From contig CM050648.1 of the NCBI GenBank assembly GCA_027574665.1, forward strand, positions 141,980,175 through 142,044,174: a stretch of 64,000 nucleotides of DNA, in the 5' to 3' direction. Positions 12,701-27,700 of the stretch are shown here, piece by piece. This stretch comes from Rhynochetos jubatus (Eukaryota; Chordata; Aves; Eurypygiformes; Rhynochetidae). The notes beneath the pieces were generated by a model. It did not search any database, was not told the DNA's origin, and saw only the letters and a program-made list of their open reading frames with translations. Made by a program: the position numbers and the translations under genes. The first letter of the stretch is position 1, and every line of letters starts with the position of its first letter.

Positions 12701-15700
12701 GAGTCCTAAACCAGGCATCTAACCATGCTGGCTGCCGGTGAATAGTCTGACACCCCTCCAGGCTTAGAGCATGCACAGATTTCTCAGCCTAGAGGTTAGA
12801 GGGAAGGTGTGACTTGGTGCAAAAGCTTGTAACTACAACCTCGTTTCTGCCAACTGTTTTTGTCCTTCGTTGCTTGTGATCACTGAAGAGGTGAGCAGAT
12901 TCATGGATGTGCCTAAACCTGGAGGACATCCCTATTCTCAAATTAAATAGACAACGGTGCAGATTGAAATTTAAAACCAAAATGGTATAAAGGCTTTGAG
13001 ACCCACTGGAAGGAGCAGTGAGTTTGAAATCAGCTTTTAGTTGCCTTGTTAGATGTGTAGGGCTGGTAGGTATAGGAGAAAGAATGGATTCGCAGTGTAT
13101 CATGCTATGAGAAGTTCTGAGTCTGTCCTGCGTGGAGTGGCGCAGTATTTATGCATTATGAAATATTGACTAAGTTGCACCTGCCACCAGGCCAGGGTCA
13201 ACAGCTGCTGTCAAAATTAACAATACTTTGATGTGCACCACCTTTCTGCTGGCAAAGTGCCACCTAAAAGCTTAAATCTTTCATGATTTAAAATTATTTG
13301 CTCAACATCTTCTATGAGCAGTCAGAGATTTCCAAGCTTTCCAGGGAAATAACAATAGTTTTTAAATTTCCAGCTGTGACTCCTCAGTATATTCATCTTT
13401 CTTAACTTTTGCTGTGAGCATTCGTCACCTAAAAGCAGAATTCTGTTGTTTGGCCATCACTGGAGACACCTTGGCTAGAGAAATCTTAACATCTAGTCTC
13501 TACCTCTACTATTACATGTTCAGAATCTTCCTCTAGGCTCTTCCCTATGAACCTATGTGCTAGAGCATTTGGGAAATGCAGTTGTGATGGGTAGAACACA
13601 CACAAGGGGCAATACACTTTAGCTATACACCCAAGAGTGCTGTTTCCCACCAGGACCCATCACTCCAAGACTCCCTTCATCCTTATTCCACACAATAAAT
13701 TCCATCTTCTTCTGCACTGCTGGCAGCTGTCTCCAAGGCCTCAGGAGGTTTCCACCATGCTCCCCTTTCATTTCAGGTGAAGATGTGCTCTCCTTGGCCA
13801 AGCCTTGACTAGGTCCAACCTGCACCTGAGCCTAATCCCTCCAGCAGGTGTGGCAGTAATGCCTGACACAGTTTTTGTCTGCTGTCTCCTTTCTCCATCT
13901 CATCAATCTGCAGGATTATTCCAAGCATGGGCTGACCTGCTGCCAATCCCTCCTGCTCGAGGAGATTGGTGTTCCCTGTAGGGACACATTCTGTCCAGAA
14001 ACAGAAGTTTTAAGGGGTAAAAAACCAAGACCACTGACCTAAGTAATGTAGCTGAGAAAATCTTGCCATAGTTGGGAAGGAGGAGCTGCTTCAGGCTCCT
14101 GCCTGTCTCATGTTGGCTTTGTCAGAAGTCCATACCCAATGGTCTCACCATCCTGGCTCGGGCACTGTTCTCCTGCTCTGCCTACTGTCTGGTCAGTCTG
14201 GTCTTCATAAAGTGGTGATTTCTTAAAATTCATGGGCTGTCTTGCTGGTAAAGCTCTAGGTAACTTCTGACAGGAAGACTTTTTCCTTATAACAGATCAC
14301 TGGATGATGACTGTGGGCCTGGCGCTGCTGATTCCCAAGCCTGTTCTGGTTTGTAGACACCCCGAGGGCTCTTCTGCAGTGCTGCTCTGTTGTAACTTGT
14401 TCCCTTCTTGGAAGTCAAAAGCTGTCCCAGATGAAAAAAGTATAAATAAGAAATTGAAAGGTTAATGCCATACCTGAAACTAATCTCTCTTCCAAGCTTT
14501 CTTTTAAGGTCTCACTAAGGCTTCTCTTCCATGCAGTTACCCAGGACCAGTTCATCTATACCCTTGCTCCTCTGTCTCACAACCCTTAGTCCTCCTCTGT
14601 CCAAGTTTACTGGAAAATTTGGGGGGTGCTACAGAGTGCAAATACATCTTCAAAGCTGTTGCTGGTATTTGCGCTCTCCTTCCTTCCTCCAAATCCAAGC
14701 AGGGACTTAGATTTTCAGCTTGGTTGAGATTTAGGCGTTTGAGAGGCTGTAAATAAAATATTGTTCAAACTTGTCTGCAATATCCACTGTTGTCTGGATT
14801 TGCTGATTTTGCGCTAGGTTCAGACCCCTGTTTAAAAGTGAATTGACTGCTGTGTCTCATCTATTCCTGGACAGCATTACTCTCATTAGAAACGTTTTCA
14901 TGGGTTTCTAATAACTTTATTATGGAGGGTGCACATACAACATCTTTTTGACAGTCTCAGGGTTTGTGAGATGTGGCTAGAGTTTCACAGCGACCACACA
15001 CGATATGACAATAAAACTGACTAATTGGGCTTTTGGGATGTCTCACTCCTTCATTCTGTTGCCAGTTTTAAAGTTTCAGGTTGTTGCTTGGGGACTTCCC
15101 ATTGCCTCCTAGGGCTTCTGGTTTTCGGTGGTGCGTGATCAGTTTGGAAATGGTGATGGTTAATGGGTCCTTCATTTCTTGCTAAAGGATCTTTAATGAA
15201 GGAATAAAATTCAAAATCCAGGAGAGGAAATTCATTATTTTCCCCAGAGAAAAGATCCATTACTCACTGAGTGAGAATTTTATATCTGAATATAAACCGC
15301 GTTTCATTTGCTTTTCCTTGTTGAAATTTGGCTGCTCAGCAGAGGGATGAGAGAGACTTTTCAGCAAGGAGTGAGAGGATATCCAGGAAAGACAATCTGT
15401 AGACTTTCTGCTGTGATTCCTTGGCAAAACGGGCTATAGAAATAGTCTAAACCAGAGAAAAAGTAGTTCTAGGCCACAGCGCTATGGATGTGTTTCCAGA
15501 ATTAGTCTTGGAGCTGAAAATGCTGAAAGCAAGGTGAGCAGAAAGCTGTTTCTGTGGGGGGTCATGCTGGAAGTGCTAGGCATCTGATGCGAGGTGCTCG
15601 GTCCCTTCAGCTCCCTCCTGCGGCTCAGCAGGAGGCAAGGTAGTGATATTTGTGTTTCTTACCAAACCCCTTAAATGAGGAGAGCTCAGAAAAGAGAGTG

Positions 15701-18700
15701 AATGAGAAACCCTCTGAACCCAGCTGAAGATGAGACTTGGAGAGAACACAAGAGGTCAGATCCAATCTGGTTAATTGGTGTTAGGTTGTTGGTTATGCAT
15801 GCTAGGCAAAATCTGCCCTGCCACCTTATCCCCATGTTCCCTGGGGTAGAACATCATTGCACCTCCCTCTGTCACCAGGGAGAGCTGAAAGGCACCCGGG
15901 GAAAGAGATCTGGGGAACAAAGTCTCACCCACAGTGCATGTGCCATTTTTACCCGTGCATTTTTCAGCACTGAAAGATAAATATTGTTGTTAATGAGCTA
16001 AATTATTAGCCCCTGGAGTTGTACTTAATTCTACAGAACTACAGACCTACATCCAGTGAGGCCCATTTTCCACCCAGCGTGAATCACTTTCTCGTTTTTT
16101 GTGCTCACTAGTTTCACATTTTAATTTTCCATTCCTCTGGCTTTCCTCATGTGGATGAATAATAGACCATTTACAATACATCAACAATATCAGAGCGTAC
16201 AATTATGGCTTGAGTCCGTGTAATCCCCTCAGACAGTTCGCAGAGCACGAACGCACGTTCTTTGTTCCACAGATGAAACGCTTGTCGTGCGAAGCCACAT
16301 CCTAATTCCACAAAGAAAACAGAAGGGGATGCCAGCCTGGCAGCTTCTCCCCTCTGCCACTCAAAATAGCTCTCAGGAGCTGAGTCATGAAGTGGAGCCC
16401 AGAATAACAGGCGATTCCTTTAACCCAGGGACAATAATCAGCTGTGTTAACAATTACAGATGGAAACAGGCTTCAGGCAGTTTATCATAAGACACGCTGA
16501 GCCTTTCTATTGCTGTAAATAAATGCCTGGGTACACTTTCTTGGAATCCAACTAAATAAGGCTGTGTAATCGACCTTTATTCTGTTGCATTAGGGGCTGA
16601 GCTGCACGTAGCTGTGGTGACTCCAGTGGGTCTTTGTGCTGAGGCAGAGGCAGCCCTGAGCCCACGCTGCTTGTCCACCCGTGCTGGATACGGGCACATT
16701 CAGCATCCCTACCTTTCATGGACACTGCTTTAAGGATGCCATGCTTCTCTTCAGGCATCTGAAGATGTTCAGTAAGGATGAACAGATCAGACTTAAGCAT
16801 GTGATAGATACTAATTGTCATTCTGCTCTTCTATTTCCTTATTACATGTTTTTCTCTGTTGTGTATTGGTTAAATATTTGGAAAAGGAATGGTTCCCTGA
16901 AACTCGAACTTGGAGTTTGGAAATTTGTAGGGTCAGTGCTGCTTAACTGAATCACTCCATACAGTCAGAAGAAGAAAAGGATGAATCATGTGTCTATTCA
17001 GTGTGAAATGGGAAGCTTTCACAGAGCTTCTTGTGAGCTGTCACATGTGTTTGTTGCCTGAGTCACTTACATTACTCAGAAGCAAAGGTTGGGATGCGCC
17101 ACGTGGGTCTGCCCGGGCAGCAGCCTGGTTCATGCAGGATCCTGCAACTGCCAGTGGGGCTTGGAGGGAGCTCAGGATCATGTGAGCTGGAAGGATCACG
17201 TAAGCGATGCCATAAGGAGCACTACAGGCATCCATTCTTTGAGCAAGAACTTAGTGACAGCTAAAAAAATCCATTCAAAAAATTCCCCAATAACTTCTGT
17301 CTCACCCATTTATCCATAGGAATAATCATTTTAAATAAGGAACTTTTAAGGAGACTTTTTTGCATTTTTCAAAAAGAGAGGCGTTTAAACCAAGCTAATG
17401 TATAATTAAGCTGACCAAGCAGGAGGTAGAAAACAGCAAAGCTACATCCCCCTCTCCCTTCTTTTTTTGCTGTTGTACTTTTTCACTGGTCAGTCTAGAT
17501 ACTTTTGGGGATTCTTTTAATAACGTAATTTAAAATAACTTCTTATTTGAAAAAAAAAAAAAAAAAAGGTTAAATAAAAAGCTAAACTATCAGTACTTCT
17601 TTATTTGTCTTTCCAAATACTTTAATGAACGTTGTGGAAAAAATCTTTAAATTATGTTCTCCTAAATGCTTCCAAACCCTCCTGTTTTAGGAAAAGTAAA
17701 TTTATTTATTATTTTTTAACAAGCAAAGAAAGACTGAAAACACAAGCACTCGTGGGAGATAACAGATTATGGAGGAATAAGACTCACTGCTTGACAGTGC
17801 TCAGTTTGCTGTGCTCCCAGAGAAAGTTTGCTCTGCTCCCGACCCCCTGGCTGTTTTGGGCTCTGCAGTCTTCCTTCTCAGCCTACAATCATGGAGTTTG
17901 CATCAGAAACTGAGAGCACTTCTGCTGTCAAAACTTCATCATATATAGAATGTCTTTTCTTAAAAATGTGTTATTTGCTGTCATTTCACTGATTCCTATC
18001 TATGGGCAAATGCATCCGGAACCAACATTGCACTGTGTGTTGTGCAAGCCTAAACAGCAACTTTGTTTACCATTAGCATCATTATCAAATTAGGAGGAAT
18101 TAATTATTACACATTGGGTTTGTTCGTTTGGCCAAGTGGTTGGCAGCTGAACTCAAAGTTGTTGGTGCAGTGGTGGGGAAAGTTGTTTCCCGTGTGTCAC
18201 TGGGACCAGGGCTCCATCCTTCTCTCCACTTGGCACACAAATGCTACCTTGCTCCTGAGTGCTTAACCAGAACCTGAAGAAATCCTAGTCACGCTGATCA
18301 AGCTGACGTTCTCTGCCAGCAGCATCAAACACAGTTTAGACTCGGTTTCTGGGTGTGTACCGGGGAGCCGGGCAGGTCAGTGCTAACCATCAGTAATCCT
18401 CCACTCTTCTCTGGCACCAGCCTGCCGAAAGGCATCGTGAAGTGTTTCTCAGCCCTCACTGAGGTCTGTTCCTGTTGCTCCCCGTCCTGTTCAGAGGGAG
18501 AACGTTGGGAACGAAGCATTAAATGTCCCCATTAAAGTTGAAGACAAAACTTCAGCTGATTTCAGGGACAGCAAATGGGGTGAAAAGGCCTAAATCTACA
18601 AAGCACTGAGATGCTGAGGTGCACATGCCAAGACCCTTAAAGCCTAAAGATTTGATTACAACTTTGAGGATGCTGAGAACTGCACAGGGTGGAGCCAACA

Positions 18701-21700
18701 CTGCACCACAAATGGTTGTGGAAGGAGCAGTCTTTCTTTTGCTCCCTCTTGGCTGCTGTTTCCCACAGTTTTCCTTTCTGGGGCACCAGTGAGCCAGTTC
18801 AGCTGAGTAAACTGAGGTGCAGAAGCCAGGTAACTGTGCAGATCATCAGATTTTATTTACCCTGTACTCCTGGCTTTTGTTTTCCAGGGCAAGTCTTACA
18901 CATAATGGGATGTAGGGCTTTGAGGTGAATTTTGTGTCATTGGAAAATCAGTCTCAGCTCTGTGAGGAAGCAGGAGACCTTGCAGCACCAGATGGAATCA
19001 ACCCAATGTATTTCCATCTCTTGCAGATGTTGTTTACCCAGCACAAGCCAGTCCAGAGCTGTGAATGGTATATTTAAAACAAGGTCTTCTAACATTTGGA
19101 TCCACCCCATCAGATACTTGATAGTGATCAAGTGACTCACTTCATTAAGAATTAAACCCTGCTGCGTTGCCGATGTCCGACGGCAAACAGTGAGCCCCAT
19201 TGTCATCTGCTGAGTCTGTCCTCTGTCCCAGCCCACACGCCCTGAAGATGCACACCGCATCGGGGCCACAGCACCAGCACTGACCCTGTTTTTCCACGGT
19301 GGTGTGTGCCAACCACAGGCACACAGCAAACTTCTGTGTGCGTGAAATGCTCTCATTTAATCCCTGGGCTCCCTGCGCGCCCCTGCAGTGGAGGGGCAAA
19401 GCGGGGTGATCATTCATGATCCGGAGGTAGACAGTTTATTTTATTAGGAGAATGGGAGCTGGTGCTTGGTTGTTCCCAGTTTGAGGGAGCTCCTCCTGTT
19501 TTTCCCATCCACGTGGGCTTCTTGTTTGTGCCCAACGGCAGCGTTTGCCAGCTCATATCCACAGAGCAGTGCTGAATATCAGCCACAAGTAATCCCAGAA
19601 CAGGTGGGACTCAAGATGCATGCGAGGGCCTAGGTTAAAACAGTTTCAGAAAGAGGTAACTGCAAGAAATGTATGCCTGTGCCCAGAGCCACTGCTGGCA
19701 ATCAGCCCTTTCCTGAGCAAGACTGTGTGGGTACAGCCGGGTCCCCATGTGAATATTCACACCTCTTCCACTGCCAAGGGCATGTTTCACTGGGACCCCA
19801 GTGCCAGAGGAAAGGGATTATTTCAGTGCAGTTTCCAGTTATCTGCTCCACCTCAACAGATGTACTAGTCACTGGTGGTTCACTACACGCCATGGAAAGC
19901 CCAGGGCACACGGTGAGATCATCTGTCAGTGCTTTTTTATTTTAAGATTCTTTTCCTTAAGACCATTTTTAAGGCTTTGAGAGAAAAAACAAACAAAAAC
20001 CAACAAATCAACAAGAGCAGGTTCACTCAGAATCACTTCTGCAGCTGGGAATAGGCTTTGTCATAAGCCCTGACCATACAAGCCCCCATAAAAACAAGAG
20101 TTTATACCGCTTCATAAGGTGACTGGTAAAAAGGAAAAGAGCCAAAAAAAATCATAATTAAGCAGCCAAAATGTATTTTGTTGTAACAACTGAAAACTTT
20201 TTGCTTTTTCCAATGGCAGCTGAGCTGCCCCATGAAATGTTTATACTGGCCTTTTATCAGTGTCTGCTTGTTAGATGAGATCTAGAAACATCAGTGTCAA
20301 CATCCTTTAACTTTCAATTTGATGGAAAAAAGGTGTCTCAGTCAAAAAAAAATGTCCAGCAAAGATTTTTAAAAGTCCTGTTCTTTCCAGAAATGCCCGA
20401 CTCGGTACACAGTCCCTGAAAAATACAGAGCTTGTGGACATTGTATTCAGTTTGGCAGGTTTTAGGGCTTTTTTATGGATTTCCAAACTGAAGAAAAATG
20501 ACTTAGTGATAACTAGAAGTAAAACTGTGGCAAGAAAAGGGCTTATGGCAGCATAATGACATTGCAGAAAAAGAAATAGTGTGGTTCAAATTATTAATTT
20601 TTCAATGAATTAGTAACACCTAGTACAATCAGGTTATTTGTGGGTAATTAACACCTATCTTTCCACCTTGAAAAGATGCTTTTGTTCTCATGGTGCCAGT
20701 TACTTGTCACTAATATGCACTTTTCAGGGAGGAGCCTGGTTCTGCCTTCTGTCCAATATCGTAGCTTTTGAAATAGTAATAGAGGTCCAGGGTCAGTCAG
20801 CTCTGAACTCTGCTTGAGCGGGGAATTAAAAACAGCAGAGAGAAGGGAATGAGATGGTTGGAAGGAACATGGAGTAAATATTAACTTTTAATTAAAGCCC
20901 TCCACAGCACACAGCCTGGAGACAGATCTCTGCTGGCAGAGGAGGAGGTTGATGGTGAGGTGACCCATGGGGCCAGGGTGTGCGAGGAGTTCAGCAGGCG
21001 ATGGCTCTGCTCTGATCTGCTCCGAGTGAGCTAATATGCAGCTGATGGGGCAGGAAGGCAGCAAGTCCGTGAGGACTCTGGTTTTCTTCAATTCCTGTAC
21101 AGGTCTTGCTAATTACAACCGTTTTCCCCTGGGTCCATGGCTGTGGCTGCACTGCCCCTTGATCTGGCTGGCTCCTTTGTTCTGGTTCATTCTGTCCAGG
21201 CTATTTTGGCTGCAGAAGGTCAATGCCAGCACTGTCAGGGCCAGTGGAAACGCGTCTCGGGGACAAAGGGAGATGGAGCATATGCCCCAGGACAAAGTAA
21301 AAGAAACTGTCCAGAGTGAATTTCCTTTTTCTTCTCCTGTTAGTGAAAGGATTGGCCTTGGAAATGTCTCATATTCTTTAATTTCTAAAGAATGCTTTCT
21401 CTGTTGTTTGTGGGGTTTTTATTTATGCTGGTTCCAGATCAGCATTTTTAGCTTCCTTTTTTAATTTTCATCAGCAAAATTATTAACCACTAAAGTGAAA
21501 AAAAAAAAAAAAAAAAAAAGAAAAGATTTAGGAATCCTGGAAGAGAACATTTGATTTTCTGAGAACACACAACTCTTCCCTGGGTTTGAGTTATTTTCAC
21601 TTGAATTTGGCTTTTACTACTCCATCCCTGGATACTGTGGAGTTGACATTTGTTTATCTTCACAAAGGAGAAAACTAGTACTAAATGAGATACTAGCAGT

Positions 21701-24700
21701 TGCAGCTTGCTGTCAGCACAGCATGCAGTGTTGGTAGAGCCTACCGAGAGCAGGTAGACACTGGAGCCTCTTTTGACTAAATTCTCAGATGACAAGGTCA
21801 TAAAGAACACAAGAGTAATCTATTTCGAGGACAGATTCCAGTTAGGTTACAAGGTACGTGAATGACACCTATTGACCTTTTTTTTTTTTTTCTTTTGGAA
21901 TTCATCTGAATAGACTAACTTCAGAATGAGGTCTTTGAGTCCAACACCAAGGCTTCTTAAAAGGGGCAGTGATGAAACCTCATTTCCATACCTGGCTCAC
22001 TCTCTGTTTATGAGGTTACATGCCTACCTGCAGCTGGATGAGTTTTATGCAAAAAAATGTTGAAGCAAATCAATCAAATTAATGGCTGATGTATTGCAAA
22101 AGAGTAGAAATTCAGAAGTTTGTGTGGCTGGCTGATACACCTTTTTAGTTCAAACCAAATGATTGTAAAATATATAAAGATATGTATTTCTGCATCTTAA
22201 CAAAACGTGGAGTCATGGGAGACAAAGCATTGGAGTTGTCTGTCAATTGGTGATTAATGTTATATTTATCATCCTCTGGGCTTGATCTGAGAGTTGGTGG
22301 CCACATCCCTCCACAGCCACCTATTCGTTCCTCTTATTGCTATCTGACATTCAATTCCATCTTTTCGTCTACATCTTCTGTTCACACTGATCTTGGCTTT
22401 CCCTTCCTTTTTCTTTCTTCTGTCATTCCTTCTGTTGTCATCCCATTTCTCTGCAAGCTGGAGGTCCTCAAATTTTAACTCCTTTCTGAACTGTGCTAAA
22501 AAGTTTCCTTCCTGTGACTGCTGCCCACTCTTGTCTACATTGGAAGGTTATGGCCTCGTATTTTCCCCCAAATGTCTAAAGAGTCATAATTGTTAAAAAG
22601 GAAAAAGAAAGGATAACTGCCCTTGCATCCTCAACAATAAACTACGGGAATTTCTGTTTCAGAGCATGCTTTACTATAATCTCAGTGAACATTTTGTCTC
22701 CTTCCCTTTGGACCAAAGAAAACACAGGAAAATTCCCATTGTTTCTCATACCACTTCTCAATTATTAGTAAAGCAGCACACCCTTATGTACAGTCCTAAC
22801 ATCAGTCTATGCACAGGTCAGGGTGTGAATAACACTAATAAAAGAAAGCTTGTGTCATTGTATTGTGTGTTCTCAGCCTTACCTGTGAACTGAGCAAAGA
22901 AAAAAAAGTTGTAACATAGGAAGCTGAGAAATGGGGCTAGAGGTTGGATAGAAAATGTTAGTGAGACACAATGGTCCTCCCTGGCAAGGCAGTAGGGATG
23001 AGAGGAACTTCCAATATTGCCTCAGCAGAATTCAAAGAGTTTCTCTTTTAATATTTGGATGTCTATCAAGAAGAGAACGAGAAGGGCTATTCAGAGTATG
23101 CTCCCTGAATAAGTCACCTCTGTTGTGCTGGAATCATTTGGATAATTTCCAATTATCAGCTTGGTAGCATTTTTTTAAAAGCTCAGTAAACAAGCAGTTG
23201 ATTTGACAAACATTTAATAATAAACCAAGAGTGCATTATATATTCATGTCGGTCAAATAATGTTAAAATAATTTGATAGTCACAGAATCCCAACCTATTG
23301 GCTGAGAAGAGGGAAGATTTTAGTCTTGAAGTTACGTGGGGATAAACCTCCAATATAGGAGTTGCGTTCTCTGGAGTTACAGCAGCAGGGCACTGCTCAG
23401 ACATTAGGGCTTACACATTCAGTTCTGAGATGTCACTGGCTTTTTTCCAGTTTTGATGAACGTAGATTTCCCAATACCTTGAAAAAGAACATAGTCATTT
23501 CTTCCAGGTTTATGGAAAAGCAGTTGGCTTCTCCCCACTTATTCAGGGTTTTGCCTCATGTGGGCTTTAAAAATTCTTAAAAGATCGAAACGACGCCCAT
23601 CAATGTATTCAGCAAAGACAGTTGAGATAAAGCATCGAATGGGGATGGAGCCCGCTGCTGCTGTCTCAGCCTACCTGTGCCCTGCTGAAGGGCTGCTGCT
23701 TGCACGGCTGGCTCGGAAGGTAGGAGCCAGGTTTGTGCACCCAAATGAGCTGTCTCTGCATCAAACCACGGTGTCAGATCAGGCTTGTCGTTTTGCATGT
23801 CTGCTTCTAAAAATATATGTTGTTTGTCATGTTGAAAGACTGTTCAGAAAGGTTGGACCTCGGTATAGTCCCAAGGACTGAGCACAGAAACGGGATCGGC
23901 AGCAGACCAAGCCAAAAACTAGATAACTATTGCAGAGGTCTGGCTTCATTCCTCAGTCATCAGAGTTTACTGCCCTTCCTGCTGCTGACCACACCTCAGG
24001 AGGCTTTTATTGCTTCTGGTTGCCTCCATCCTCCAGGCAGGTCTTGCTTGAAACGTCACCTTGTAGAGTCTCGCATCCCCTGTGCTGGTGCAGTCCCATC
24101 ACCTTGTCTCCCTCCTTCACTGCCGTACCTCCCTCCATCGGCTACGGCCAACATACTTTTTCTTTCTTGATGTGGATGCCACACTCACAAGAAGGCAGAG
24201 GTTGTGTGTGAACTGCATAGTGCCACACATATCCTTTATATTAATTATATATGATTATATGTATAGTATATAATTATACTTATATATACACAATATAATC
24301 ATATAATAAAAATACCCATTTTATGAGCCACTATCCAGTTCATTTGCAGACAAACTGTAGCATTAATTAGATAAGATTACATATACTATTTCTAAATTAT
24401 GCTATATAGGTGATCTCATACAATTAATATACAGTCTATAATTACATACAGTAGTATGCATTGATACACAAAAGTCATTACAGAATTGGGTTTAGTATAA
24501 ATACTGAGTTCTGTTAAGACCCAGTTTTCACAAATGCCTGTGTTACGTAACCACAGAGGATGGAAACAGTGCTATACGCTCAGTTTTCACTGTCACATTT
24601 CCACGTGCCCTTTGTAGAAATGGTGTGTGCCCATTCCAAAGTTGGGTCCAGAAACCCAGTATCTACAGAGTTTCAGGTACTCAAACATATTCAGAGCAAA

Positions 24701-27700
24701 CAGCGTAAAAGTCCCCAGCACAGCATCTGCCCTAACACAAAATGAGGCTGTTCTGTAAACGGGGTTTTCCTTCGGCTGGTGTGATTTTACCTGTTCACGT
24801 TCCGCTCTGGCGTGTTGACAAAGCAGTCAGAGCGATTGCAGGACAGTCCCAGGGCTGCTTATGTGGTGTTGGCGTTTTGCCCCTCTCTCACCTTGCGCCT
24901 ATTTGACAGCATGCAAACGAGCAACCAAATACTTCTGTGAAACAAGGAAGCCCGACTGAGACCTGTTGCTGTGATTTTTTTGAAGCTTCAGGGAAGAGGC
25001 ATCAGAGGACCAGTAGAATTCCTCAGAGAGGGAGGAATCTGCAGTATTATGAATTTATTTCTTTTGCAGGGGGTGGAGAAATGGAAACAGGTGAGAGAAG
25101 AGGCTGGGAATTTTAATAAATCCATTTCTGCTGACACTGAGCAGCTTTCTTCATGCGTTAGTCTCGGGACACGCTGCAAAGGCAGCAGTAAGCCCACCAG
25201 CACTCCCACGCTGCAAGACATGATAATGCTTCACATGGTGTAAGGTCTGTCAGCTCAGTGTTTGGGGTTTTGGGTTTTTTTAAGAATTAAACAGTTGAAA
25301 ATGACAAGGGAAAATGAATTTACAGGGGACGCTGGAACAGCCTTGAAATGTGTTTGAACGACGCTGTTGTGACAGGCTGCATCCTGTGTGTGTACATGCT
25401 TGCATGAGAATTTACTAATACATATAAAGTTAATTACCCACTTATGTCCTGAAGCAAGGCTGGGAATGAATTTCAGGAAAAGAGATGTTTGTTTTGCTCG
25501 GGAGCCCACATCCCATATACTTTCAGTCCCGAGGAAATTGCCCTGTATCTCCACCCTGTGTACGCCTGTGCCTGTAGGTGTAGGCAGTAAGCTGGGAGAA
25601 AACACAGAGCTTACGGAAACCCGTGTACCCCTGTTCTTCCACATCCCCCAGCATGGAAAACCTGACCAGCAAGAAGCCCAGGGTCTGTCCGCTGCTCCTG
25701 CTGAAGCCGGACAGCTGTTGCCTTAGTAGAGAAAAGGATTGGATTTCACAGGCTGTGTAATCTACCGCAGCGCTCGTTGGCTTGGGGATAGCAACAAGCC
25801 TCACCCAGGCTCAGCCATCCCCTTTCTGCCCGTAGAGGAACGCCCCGGTCGACATAGAAGGAAAATTGTTTGCTGAATTTCTGCACAGCCCTCCTTCCAA
25901 TTGCTGGAGAGAGGGAGAGGGAGTGAGAGAGAGTTTAAGGCAGGCTCTGCACTGGTGTTCTGGGCTATTTCAACTTCAGGGCAACTTTAGAGAACTTCAG
26001 TTATTTTTGGTAAGTTTGTTTTTTGGTTTTTTTTAACAAAACTCTCTCCCTCTCCTCCCCTCTCTTTTTCTTTCTTTTTAGTCTCTGTTGCAGATTGCAT
26101 AAGTTTGCAGTAGTTGATGGGCTTTTAAAATTGCAGAGAGATGTGGGTGTGTGTAGTTCGCGTCCTTTGATACAGAAACTGGACGTTCTGAGTGTAAAGA
26201 CATATTGTTCCCAGCTGCTGTACTTGATAAGCAAAATCCAAAGACGCTGTCGGTTAAGCGATACCGGAGAGGAAAAGTGTGGCCAGAACTTCAGCCAAGT
26301 TGCATCCCACCTGGTGCGAAGCTTTGTCTCTTTCTTGTGTGTGGGAAGAAGTGCAACGGGGATGAACAAATGTGTTCAACCTGCTGAAACGTTTCTGATC
26401 TACGTTTTCAGTGCACAGGTTTCAAGCTTGTGCGCTAAGCCTCCCCAGGCTTTCAGAGGGATGTTGGTTCTCAGTCCTGTACACACCCCTCCATTCAGTA
26501 ATCTCTATTCCAGATCACGCACGTTGTTTTCCTTACTTCCTCCGTCTGTATACTTAACCCATCGTACAGTCTCAAAGATAGTGAAACTCTCTTCCCTAGT
26601 ACAGTCAGTCCCAGCTGTTGCAATGTATTGCAAGGTGCAAATTGCAATTTACCTACAGTGAAGTTAGTTTCTGATGAATAGGAGTTTTCTGTTATTTGTT
26701 TTCTGCATAAGATATGTTCGGATTTTTATAGCATCTGTGCTTCTACAAGAGGAATTCTATTTGTGTGGATATTATATCTCAATAGATACCATTTGCAATA
26801 TATATATATATATATATATCATAATATACCAAGTTGATGCTAGGATCTCTGTGCGTAAGTGGTATTTGAGACCGAGATTAACCTTGACGCATTCAAGAAA
26901 CAGATCCCTAACCTTTTCAGTAGAAGTGGGACCCTGTATTTGTTCACTGCCAGGCTGCTGAAGCTAGTTCACAAGGTCCTAGGAAATATGGTGTGTAAAA
27001 TTATTCTCTCCACCTGTCTAGGTTCTTTGCCCCATCCATGTACCTTAATGTGTTTCTGAACACATGAATACAGATGGTCAGAAGCAGGATTTGTGTGTGT
27101 AGCCACTTGCAGGGAGAATCAAAAGTACATGTTCTTAAAGCTTTGATAGAAAACAAAAAATGCTACTCAGATGAGAGAAAAGTCTAAAATTCTAACCCTC
27201 TGTGACAAAAATAACCATTCTTCTTTATAATTTATGAAAGAAGAAACACAGAAAATTGGAAGGTGATTCTCAGTAGATACAGTATTTAGCTTATGATCAC
27301 CTGTTGCATGCACGAGGGAAAACTTCTGTTGCCTTGCTGTGTCTCTTACTATAATTAAAAAAACCCAAGAATTTTTCCAGATCCAAGCAAATTAAAAGCA
27401 AAGAATCTTAGGACAGCCAATTTACTTCCAAAATCTATCCTAACATAGGTCGAAAATCCAGCATGAAAAGATTTCAGATGTTTAACAGCACAGGAAAACA
27501 TATAAGGTCTCAGAATTTATTGGGTTTTATTAGCTATATTTAAAAATTCTAAGTGTGACTGGAACTTATAATTGCAGTAACTCTATAACAATGGAGTTAA
27601 CAATGTCTTCAGCAATAAACTGAAAACTATAAATCTGCGCCAGGCGCTCTGCGGTGCTGACATGTTCCATGATGGCTGTAGCTTTTCTGTAGAAGCATGT

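Noticed and set aside
18790-18860. Reverse-oriented MIR remnant
   Set aside because: Only one short word (AAACTGAGGTGCAGAAG) fits; too little to call.
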